DNA from: Kushneria aurantia DSM 21353
GTDB taxonomy: Bacteria; Pseudomonadota; Gammaproteobacteria; Pseudomonadales; Halomonadaceae
Direction: 5' to 3'
Assembly (NCBI RefSeq): GCF_000382245.1
Contig: NZ_KB907874.1
Span: 43,090-107,089 of the forward strand
DNA length: 64,000 nt
A program made the translations under genes and the position numbers. Positions 58,252 to 64,000 of this stretch are shown here, piece by piece; position 1 is the first letter of the stretch; every line of letters starts with the position of its first letter. Under the pieces are notes generated by a model, which ran no database searches, was not told the origin of the DNA, and saw only the letters and a list, made by a program, of their open reading frames with translations.

Positions 58252-59134
58252 CGCGGCGTTCTTCGACAGGGCTCTGCACGGTCAATTCGCGATGACGCAC
58301 GCGTACGGTGGGGAAGCGCTCGGCAAAATGGTCGCCCAGCCGCTCGACCAGATAGACCGAGCGGTGCTGTCCGCCGGTGCACCCCACCGCCACGGTAAGG
58401 TAACTGCGGTGGCTGTCGCGGTAGGCGGGCAGCCAGCGCTCCAGCCAGCCGCGGATGTCGTCGAACATGGCCTTGACCTCCTCGTGGGACTCCAGAAAGG
58501 CCACGACGTCGGCATCGCGTCCGGTGCTGGCACGCAGCCGTGGATCCCAGTAGGGGTTGGGCAGGCAGCGGGCGTCGAAAACCAGATCGGCGTCCGGCGG
58601 TACACCGCGCTTGAAACCGAAGGATTCCAGCGTCAGGGTCAGTTCGTTGGCTTCGTGGCGCGCGACCTGTTCGCTGATTCGGCGACGCAGATCATGCACC
58701 GACTGCTGTGAGGTGTCGATGATCAGGTCGGCGGTATGACGGATGGGCGACAGAAACTGATGCTCTGATTCGATCGCCTCGGCGAGAGTCATCTGCGTGC
58801 CGCGGGTCAACGGATGGCGGCGCCGGGTGGCGGCGTAGCGCTCCAGCAGAACGCGAGAATCGGCGGTCAAGTAGACCACCTGGCAATGAATGCCGCGCCC
58901 GGTGATGTTATCCAGATGCTGCGGGAAACGTTCCAGCGCGTCGGGCAGATTGCGTGCGTCGATGCTGACCGCAACCCGGCTGCGATGAGGACTGCCGGCC
59001 TGCAGTTCGTCGATGAGCGGCGACAGCAGCATGGCCGGCAGATTATCGATGGCGTAAAAGCCCTGATCCTCCAGCGCCTGCAGGGCGATCGACTTGCCCG
59101 AACCGGAACGGCCGCTGATGATCACCAGTTCCAT
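58238..59134 (-). CDS. rapZ: RNase adapter protein RapZ
   Basis: This P-loop protein of 298 residues in E. coli recruits RNase E to the GlmZ sRNA, tuning GlmS and cell-wall precursor supply. Walker A SGRSGSGKSIALQAL is at about residues 6-20. The UDP-GlcNAc-sensing C-terminal domain has VGCTGGQHRSVYLVE. The start is the ATG at 59134; a TTG three codons earlier is less likely. It lies between ptsN and npr, the conserved arrangement. Confidence 0.96.
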   Translation of the reverse strand: MELVIISGRSGSGKSIALQALEDQGFYAIDNLPAMLLSPLIDELQAGSPHRSRVAVSIDARNLPDALERFPQHLDNITGRGIHCQVVYLTADSRVLLERYAATRRRHPLTRGTQMTLAEAIESEHQFLSPIRHTADLIIDTSQQSVHDLRRRISEQVARHEANELTLTLESFGFKRGVPPDADLVFDARCLPNPYWDPRLRASTGRDADVVAFLESHEEVKAMFDDIRGWLERWLPAYRDSHRSYLTVAVGCTGGQHRSVYLVERLGDHFAERFPTVRVRHRELTVQSPVEERRDAAT

Positions 59135-59139
59135 GGTGC

Positions 59140-59613
59140 TCAACCCCTGCCCGAGAGCTGATGGATGGCGTTGGTCAGGGTGTCATGCAGCGACGGCTGG
59201 TCGCTGGCGGCACGCAGCGCATGGCGGGTATCGGCGTTGTTCATCACCTCGGCGATCTGCGCCAGCAGTGACAGATGGGAATCCTCGGCGGCTTCGGGAA
59301 CGAGCAGCACGAACAGCATATCGACCGGCTCGCCGTCGATGGCGTCGAAGTCGACCGGGTTTTTAAGGCGCATGAAACTCGCCAGCGGCTGGCGGCAGTG
59401 GGCGTTGCGGGCGTGGGGAATGGCGACGCCATTGCCCACGCCGGTACTCCCCAGACGCTCCCGGCTGATCAGGCGGGAAAAAATCTCCTGGCCGTCGAGG
59501 CTGGGGGTGTTCTGCGCGATAAAACTGCTGAAGAACTCCAGCACGCGCTTTTTGCTGCCCCCCTCGACGTTATAGAGCGTACGCTCGAGCGGCAGTATCT
59601 GGTCGAGATTCAT
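59140..59613 (-). CDS. ptsN: nitrogen PTS EIIA component PtsN
   Basis: The 157-residue EIIA-Ntr receives phosphate from NPr on the histidine in GVAIPHARNAHC (about residue 70) and regulates potassium and nitrogen metabolism. It opens MNLDQILPLERTLYNVEGGS, a family-typical start; a longer upstream frame overlaps hpf and is rejected. The ribosome site is weak. It lies 22 bp after hpf. Confidence 0.96.
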   Translation of the reverse strand: MNLDQILPLERTLYNVEGGSKKRVLEFFSSFIAQNTPSLDGQEIFSRLISRERLGSTGVGNGVAIPHARNAHCRQPLASFMRLKNPVDFDAIDGEPVDMLFVLLVPEAAEDSHLSLLAQIAEVMNNADTRHALRAASDQPSLHDTLTNAIHQLSGRG

Positions 59614-59635
59614 GAGCGGAAGTGAGATCCCTGGA

Positions 59636-59947
59636 CTAGAGGTATTTACCGTTACCCTGGGCGCGTGCCTGGGTTTTCTCCTTGTGCTTGACCAGCTGAC
59701 GGTCAAGCTTCTCGGTGAGGGCGTCGATGGCGACGTATAGATCGTCCTGCTCGGCCTGGGCATGCAGCTCGGCGCCAGCGGCGTGCAGGGTGGCGGCGGC
59801 CTGCTGACGCTCCTTTTCGACCGACAGGGTCACCTGCACGTTGGTGATGTTGTCGTAGTGCCGCTCCAGCTTGGTGAACTTCTGATTGACATGAGCGCGC
59901 AGTGCATCCGTCAGTTCGATGTGGTGTCCGGTGATATTGACCTGCAT
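59636..59947 (-). CDS. hpf: ribosome hibernation promoting factor, short form
   Basis: The 103-residue protein binds the 30S decoding region and promotes 100S dimers in stationary phase. It begins MQVNITGHHIELTDALRAHV and has the conserved FTKLERHYDNITNVQVTL and DLYVAIDALTEKLDRQL segments. GGGGAG precedes the ATG. It lies between rpoN and ptsN. Confidence 0.97.
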   Translation of the reverse strand: MQVNITGHHIELTDALRAHVNQKFTKLERHYDNITNVQVTLSVEKERQQAAATLHAAGAELHAQAEQDDLYVAIDALTEKLDRQLVKHKEKTQARAQGNGKYL

Positions 59948-60069
59948 GGCTGGCTCCCCTCAGTCGGAAATTATCCGGCGACGCGAGACCGCGCTGCCGA
60001 ATCAGCAAGCCCGATGGCTGCTCTGTGATTGTAACGCTTTTCGCGGTGGCGCAAACCCCGCTTTTGGTG

Positions 60070-61479
60070 TCAGGCCAACCGCTTGCGTTCACTTGAAGAT
60101 GGAATGCCCATCGCCTCACGGTATTTGGCCACGGTGCGACGCGCGACCACGATGCCATTGTCGGCCAGCAACTGCACCAGACGCGCGTCGGAGAGGGGCC
60201 GTCGCGGCGTTTCATCGCCGATCAGCTTGCGGATGCGCGCGCGAATGGCGGTGCTGGCATGGGTGTCGCCCTGCTGGCCGACCTGGCTCGAGAAGAAGTA
60301 CTTGAGTTCGACCACGCCGCGCGGGGTATGGATGTATTTGCGGGTCGTCACTCGCGAGATGGTGGATTCGTGCATCTCCACGGCGCGGGCGATATCGGCG
60401 AGGATCATGGGCTTGAGCGCTTCCTCGCCGCCTTCGATGAAGTCGGCCTGGCGCGCCATGATTTCGCTGCCCACCCGCAACAGGGTTTCGTTGCGGCTCG
60501 ACAAACTCTTGAGCAGCCAGCGCGCCTCCTGCAGGTGCTGTTTGAGAAAGGTGTTGTCGTCGCTTTTATCGGCGCGGCGGATCAGTGCGGCATAGTCGGG
60601 CTGGATGCGCAGCCGCGGCAGGGCATGGTGATTGAGTTCGACCTGCCAGCCCAGTTCGCGATGGTAGTGCAGCACCAGATCGGGTACGACATGATGCTGG
60701 TCGACGTTCTCGAAGGCGTGGCCAGGATGTGGCGATAGAGCACGAATGGTGGCGATGACGTCATCGAGGGCGTTGTCATCCAGCCCCAGCCGGCGCTTCA
60801 GCATACGGCGGTCGTTGCTGCCCAGCGCTTCCAGAAACTGGCGCACCAGACGGCGCGTCTGGGCAAGCCAGGGCGTGTCGGCGGGCAGCTGGTCGAGCTG
60901 TATCAGCAGGCACTCGCGCAGATCGCGCGCAAACACCCCGGCCGGCTCGCACTGCTGCAGGGTGATCAGCACCCGTTCTGTCTCGGCGACGCGCAGGCCG
61001 CTCATGCCCTGCTGGCGCAGTCCCTCCGTGATGTCATCGAGTGTGCTGTCGAGATAGCCGCTGACGTTAACGGCATCGAGCAGGGCCGCGGCAACGCGGC
61101 GTTCGCGCTCATCGAGCGACAGCAGCGCGATCTGCTGGCGCAGATGGTCACACAGGTTGGCATCGGCGGCATTATGCTCTACGCCGGAGAGCCCTTCGGG
61201 CGCTGCCGAGCCGCCGCCGGCATCGGCGTAGATGTCGTCCCAGCGTGCGTCGAGCGGGTAGTCGTCGGGAATGTCCTGCGACCACTCCGCTTCGCTTTCC
61301 GCCTGCACCTCTTCGAAGCCGGCGTCGTCTTCGAGCTCCAGCATCGGATTGCTCTCCAGCGCTGTCTGGATCTCCTGCTGCAGATCCAGCGTCGACAGCT
61401 GCAGCAGGTGAATCGCCTGCTGCAACTGGGGCGTCATGGTGAGCTGAGTTCCGACGCGAAGCTGTAGCGAGGTTTTCAT
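60070..61479 (-). CDS. rpoN: RNA polymerase sigma-54 factor
   Basis: The 469-residue sigma factor recognises -24/-12 promoters and needs an AAA+ activator. Region I is the Gln/Leu-rich N-terminus (SLQLRVGTQLTMTPQLQQAI). An acidic region II follows (about residues 50-105). The core-binding and HTH regions lead to the RpoN box ARRTVAKYREAMGIPSSSER. Two adjacent ATGs exist; I use the second (61479), which matches the family. The usual lptB upstream is absent. Confidence 0.97.
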   Translation of the reverse strand: MKTSLQLRVGTQLTMTPQLQQAIHLLQLSTLDLQQEIQTALESNPMLELEDDAGFEEVQAESEAEWSQDIPDDYPLDARWDDIYADAGGGSAAPEGLSGVEHNAADANLCDHLRQQIALLSLDERERRVAAALLDAVNVSGYLDSTLDDITEGLRQQGMSGLRVAETERVLITLQQCEPAGVFARDLRECLLIQLDQLPADTPWLAQTRRLVRQFLEALGSNDRRMLKRRLGLDDNALDDVIATIRALSPHPGHAFENVDQHHVVPDLVLHYHRELGWQVELNHHALPRLRIQPDYAALIRRADKSDDNTFLKQHLQEARWLLKSLSSRNETLLRVGSEIMARQADFIEGGEEALKPMILADIARAVEMHESTISRVTTRKYIHTPRGVVELKYFFSSQVGQQGDTHASTAIRARIRKLIGDETPRRPLSDARLVQLLADNGIVVARRTVAKYREAMGIPSSSERKRLA

Positions 61480-61647
61480 CATGGGCGCGTCAATCCGATG
61501 GTTACCTTTCGGTAACACGCTAGCCAGTCAGACGCCGCCATGCAATAGGCAAAAGTGAAACGTGAAGCAATTTTTATGCCAGCGGGCAGGAGGATGCTAT
61601 TGGCCGGACGCTGTAGCCAACTGGCATTTGCCGGTAACGCCGCGCGC

Positions 61648-61839
61648 CTATCGCCTTATGTTGACTGCCAGCTTCTCGACCAGACTGGCCCGACGGGAGT
61701 CCAGCTTGTGGTAGCTGCAGTGCGGACACTGGCGGAAATAGTCCACGCCATGAACCACTGCATCGCTGGCGGGTCTGGTGGTCTTGTGCCAGCCACAGGC
61801 GGGACAGGAGAAGTGTAGCGGGATAGGCGAGGTAGGCAT
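61648..61839 (-). CDS. small zinc-ribbon protein (63 aa)
   Basis: The product has two Cys pairs, FSCPACGWHK and QCPHCSYHK, spaced for one zinc ribbon, and a basic helical tail (RRASLVEKLAVNIRR). AAAGGAG is 8 bases before the ATG, which supports real expression. The function is unknown; it may bind nucleic acid. It lies upstream of rpoN on the same strand, with about 170 bp between. Confidence 0.7.
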   Translation of the reverse strand: MPTSPIPLHFSCPACGWHKTTRPASDAVVHGVDYFRQCPHCSYHKLDSRRASLVEKLAVNIRR

Positions 61840-62162
61840 AAGGGCGCTCCTTTGGAATGGGACACTGAGTGCATTATGCCGGTGCAGGCGACAATTCGTG
61901 TCGCGGGGCGGTATTGGCAGGGTATAAACATCAGATGTCCCTGATGTGGATGGATACGCGCGGCAGGAGTGAACTCAGTGCGCTCTCGCCCTATCGTTGG
62001 CGTAATCATCATCGCATCAAAAAACTGAATCAGATCCTCCAGCGCTTTGGGTGCACGTCGGTAGCCGCTCGGCCTGGCGGATGACATGACGCCAGGGGCA
62101 CGCGAAATACCGGTATTGCCGTCTACTTCTGTGACCTGCAAAGCCCGTGGCAGACAGGCACC
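61840..62162. other. 323-bp region without an intact gene
   Basis: No intact gene is seen. Plus-strand frames are broken by stops; the frame entering the BrnA-like remnant is open from 62085 and may be part of its degraded N-terminus (for example the codons for NTGIAVYFCDLQSPWQ). The rest is unassigned. Confidence 0.4.
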
Positions 62163-62330
62163 ATGCGGCTCTCCCCCGAGGTGGTGCAACACTTCAAGGA
62201 TCAGGGGCCCGGATGGCAGACCCGCATCGACCCGGCACGCAAACAGTACATGCACGAGCATGAGTCGCCGGGTTCACCAGTGGTAGAAATTGCGCTGGAA
62301 CAGCGCCAGAAGGTTAGCTCAACGGTATGA
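62163..62330 (+). pseudogene. BrnA-family antitoxin, C-terminal remnant
   Basis: The 55-residue frame reads MRLSPEVVQHFKDQGPGWQT then RIDPARKQYMHE. This is the ribbon-helix-helix end of BrnA antitoxins (RLSPEVVxHFxxxGxGWQTRID). The N-terminal half typical of BrnA is missing or degraded, and no BrnT toxin gene precedes it. It is probably a decayed toxin-antitoxin remnant; a minimal functional DNA-binding protein cannot be excluded. Confidence 0.55.
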
Positions 62331-62347
62331 GGTGGTAGGCTTGCCGA

Positions 62348-63274
62348 ATGAAAAACCCAACTCCGACACCCCATGACGCCGCTTTCAGGGCTGTCATGTC
62401 GCACCCCGAGAGCGCACGGGACTTTCTCGCTATCCACCTGCCGGTGGTACTGCGCGAGGTGTGCGATCTGGCGACGCTACAGCTGGCTCCCGGCTCCTTT
62501 CTGGAGGATGACCTGCGCCCCTACTGTTCCGATGTGCTCTATTCGCTCGACACCGCGGCCGGTGACGGTTATGTCTACTGCCTCATCGAGCATCAGAGCA
62601 CGGCGGACCGGCATATGGCCTTCCGCCTGATGCGCTACGCCATTGCAGCCATGCAGCAGCACCTGGCCGCAGGGCACGAGCAACTGCCGCTGGCCATTCC
62701 CCTGCTGTTTTATCATGGCGAACGCAGTCCCTATCCGTACGCCATGAACTGGCTGCAGGGGTTTGACGATCCAGCGCTGGCTGGACAGCTCTACGGCAAT
62801 GCTTTTCCATTGATCGACATCACCGTGACGCCGGATGACGAGATCCTGCAGCACCGCCGGGTGGCCCTGCTCGAACTGCTGCAGAAACACATTCGCAACC
62901 GCGACCTGGCCGAACTGGTCGAGCAGATAGTCACGCTGTTAATGGCGGGATACACTGATGGCAGTCAACTGCAGGCGTTGCTCAACTACATGCTGCAGGC
63001 AGGCGAGACCCGCGCTCCTGCCGAACTGTTGGCCACACTGGCGTCGCGGGTGCCGGCACAGGGAGACACACTCATGACCATTGCAGAACAGCTGAAGGCT
63101 GAAGGCGAGCAGCACGGCATCCTGAAGGGCCGCCAGGAAGGCCGTCAGGAAGGTGCTTTGCAGGTGGCGCGTAACCTTGTTGCTCAGACCTCGATGGATG
63201 ACACGACGATTGCCGGCGTCGCCGGCCTCGACATCGAACAGGTCCGGCAGATTCGGCGTGAGGCCGGGCAGTAA
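62348..63274 (+). CDS. Rpn-family PD-(D/E)XK nuclease (recombination-promoting nuclease / putative transposase)
   Basis: The 308-residue protein belongs to the Rpn/YhgA family (transposase_31). It opens PTPHDAAFRAVMSHPESARD, the conserved HDxxFR(x)(F/V)(M/L) motif. The nuclease residues are in YCSDVLYSLDT and VYCLIEHQSTAD (D...ExQ). LPLAIPLLFYHGERSPYPY is another family block. The C-terminal region from residue about 243 is a small helical module with GRQEGRQEG repeats. Some enteric Rpn proteins restrict phage and are inhibited by a product translated from an internal start of the same gene; the same arrangement is visible here (63074). Confidence 0.93.
   Translation: MKNPTPTPHDAAFRAVMSHPESARDFLAIHLPVVLREVCDLATLQLAPGSFLEDDLRPYCSDVLYSLDTAAGDGYVYCLIEHQSTADRHMAFRLMRYAIAAMQQHLAAGHEQLPLAIPLLFYHGERSPYPYAMNWLQGFDDPALAGQLYGNAFPLIDITVTPDDEILQHRRVALLELLQKHIRNRDLAELVEQIVTLLMAGYTDGSQLQALLNYMLQAGETRAPAELLATLASRVPAQGDTLMTIAEQLKAEGEQHGILKGRQEGRQEGALQVARNLVAQTSMDDTTIAGVAGLDIEQVRQIRREAGQ
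63074..63274 (+). CDS. predicted intragenic Rpn small protein (RpnS-like antitoxin)
   Basis: An in-frame ATG at codon 243 of the Rpn gene is preceded by GGGAG with 8 bases of spacing (63061-63065), a much better ribosome site than expected inside a gene. The product would be 66 residues, MTIAEQLKAEGEQHGILKGR to the shared stop, containing only the C-terminal helical module. Size and position match the RpnS products known from enteric rpn genes, which bind and inhibit the full-length nuclease. Expression here is inferred, not shown. Confidence 0.5.
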   Translation: MTIAEQLKAEGEQHGILKGRQEGRQEGALQVARNLVAQTSMDDTTIAGVAGLDIEQVRQIRREAGQ

Positions 63275-63280
63275 CTCTGG

Positions 63281-63349
63281 CGAACTGTTGGTCACACTGG
63301 TGTCGCGGGTGCTGGCACAGGGAGACACACTCATGGCCTGTTGCAGAAC
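63281..63349 (+). pseudogene. duplicated Rpn gene fragment
   Basis: These 69 bp repeat 63022-63090 of the Rpn gene with few differences, including the whole GGGAGACACACTC-ATG start region; the internal ATG is at 63333. After the ATG the copy diverges within a few codons and stops at 63389. The early differences are C-to-T changes giving Ala-Val, Ala-Val and Pro-Leu. It is a remnant of a second Rpn paralogue or of a partial duplication. Confidence 0.75.
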
Positions 63350-63384
63350 GGCTGGCGGTGTCGCATTCCAGGCGCTTTGGCCAC

Positions 63385-63575
63385 TGTGAACCGCTCGCGC
63401 TCCAGGCGCTTGTACCAGACCACGAAGCCGTTGCGCTCCCAATGGAGCAGCTTCACCTTGTCGCGCTGGCGATTCCGCGGCCTCGAAGGGATCAAGCTCC
63501 ATCGCTTCCTGCACCAGAAGGGCCCGATCATCGATTTGCTTGCGCATGTCGACCGCCCCGCACGGGTTGTAGAGC
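63385..63575 (-). pseudogene. IS66-family TnpB (Orf2) remnant, frameshifted
   Basis: On the minus strand, two adjacent frames encode parts of IS66 TnpB: CGAVDMRKQIDDRALLVQEA (upstream, to DPFEA) and DKVKLLHWERNGFVVWYKRL (downstream). The first is the GxVDMRKxxDGLAxLV block; the second is the DxxKxLxWxxxGFxxWYKRLE block. A short deletion or frameshift joins them. No TnpA or TnpC part and no terminal repeats are visible. Confidence 0.65.
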
Positions 63576-63800
63576 GCATTTCAAAACACTGCCATGTACC
63601 AGTAGCCGAGGAGAGGTTGAAACAAGGGTCTATCGCTATGGCCGGAAAAAACTCCCTGATTTTCCGCCGTTCCCGCCATCCATAGCGGTCAGATAGCGAT
63701 AGTAGCGCCCATGGAGGGGTTCATAGCGCCCTTGTGGCAACCTGCTCCCGGTGGCAGAAGCCGGTTCCGGAACGCACTCTTAGTATACTTTTCAAGCTAG
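63576..63800. other. short unassigned stretch between IS remnants
   Basis: No gene, tRNA or clear repeat is seen. It contains frames broken by stops on both strands and is probably debris from element insertions. Confidence 0.4.
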
Positions 63801-64000
63801 CAGCCTGTCGGACTTTCCACGCCGGGCATGAGATAATACCGACATCCATCTGATCCCGGATCCGCCATGAGCCACTTCCGCCCTGTCGATCGCCACACGC
63901 CCTATCTGCTTCCGCCATCCGTTGATGAGTGGTTGCCTCAGGATCATCTGGCGCGCTTCATCGTCGAGGTCGTCGACGGCCTCGATCTGCGCGCGATGGT
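63801..64000 (+). mobile_element. IS1182-type insertion sequence, left end (partial)
   Basis: CAGCCTGTCGGACTTTCCAC at 63801-63820 looks like the terminal inverted repeat of this IS group (CAGCCTGTCGGACTT type). It is followed 47 bp later by the transposase start. The element runs off the right edge, so the right end and any target duplication cannot be seen. Confidence 0.6.
63867..64000 (+). CDS. IS1182-family transposase (partial, N-terminal)
   Basis: The frame reads MSHFRPVDRHTPYLLPPSVD, continues EWLPQDHLARFIVEVVDGLD, and is open at the right edge after 44 codons. The pattern F-x-P-x-R-x-x-x-x-L-x-P-P-S-x-x-x-W-L-x-x-x-H-L-x-x-F-(I/V) is the DUF772 N-terminal region of IS1182/IS5-group transposases. 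The rest lies outside the window. Confidence 0.85.
   Translation, partial: MSHFRPVDRHTPYLLPPSVDEWLPQDHLARFIVEVVDGLDLRAM

Noticed and set aside
61656..62261. 201-codon minus-strand frame over the accessory zone
   Set aside because: It overlaps the better-supported zinc-ribbon gene in another frame and the BrnA-like remnant on the other strand; no motif.

Overview
This window is GC-rich (by eye a little over 60% G+C) gammaproteobacterial chromosome. The glycine-betaine operon (betIBA), acidic protein tails, the lolB-ispE-tRNA-prs-rplY-pth-ychF and gatCAB/mreBCD gene orders and a carotenoid operon together point to a moderately halophilic member of the Halomonadaceae. A pigmented genus such as Kushneria is my best guess, but this is inference from gene content only.

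Layout. 1-5.3 kb: an MdtABC-like RND efflux operon on the minus strand, cut by the left edge. 5.5-9.4 kb: betI-betB-betA, choline to glycine betaine. 9.6-10 kb: one tRNA-Met and two tRNA-Asn. 10.1-14.3 kb: a small unknown protein, prc protease and, divergently, an M18 aminopeptidase. 14.3-21.7 kb: a long minus-strand housekeeping run (TPR lipoprotein-pathway neighbour, lolB, ispE, tRNA-Gln, prs, rplY, pth, ychF, second tRNA-Met). 22.0-26.1 kb: hemA-prfA-prmC-moeB. 26.4-37.3 kb: a polyamine uptake and gamma-glutamylation region (two PuuB-like oxidases, two PuuA-like ligases, a PotABCD-type ABC transporter), interrupted at 27.75-28.92 kb by an AT-rich insert with one membrane-protein gene. 37.6-38.9 kb: dctA. 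39.0-43.5 kb: crtE-I-B-Y, translationally coupled, predicted to make beta-carotene. 43.7-47.0 kb: gatCAB. 47.3-55.9 kb: mreBCD-maf-rng-yhdP. 55.9-61.5 kb: minus-strand darP, mgtE, and the rpoN-hpf-ptsN-rapZ-npr nitrogen/PTS cluster. 61.6-64 kb: an accessory zone where lptCAB would usually sit, with a zinc-ribbon protein, a BrnA antitoxin remnant, an Rpn-family nuclease gene, a duplicated Rpn fragment, an IS66 remnant and the start of an IS1182-type transposase.

Main points of interest. (1) The Rpn nuclease gene has an internal, in-frame ATG with its own Shine-Dalgarno, which fits an intragenic antitoxin; that exact start region is duplicated 259 bp downstream. (2) mreC appears to start at an ATC codon: the conserved MreC N-terminus and an ideal Shine-Dalgarno lie upstream of the first ATG. 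(3) The AT-rich, glycine-zipper membrane protein is a foreign insert inside the polyamine locus. (4) Several regulatory structures are visible: prs, rplY, gatB and apeB terminators, a likely BetI operator, a mreB leader stem, and a 16-bp palindrome before dctA.
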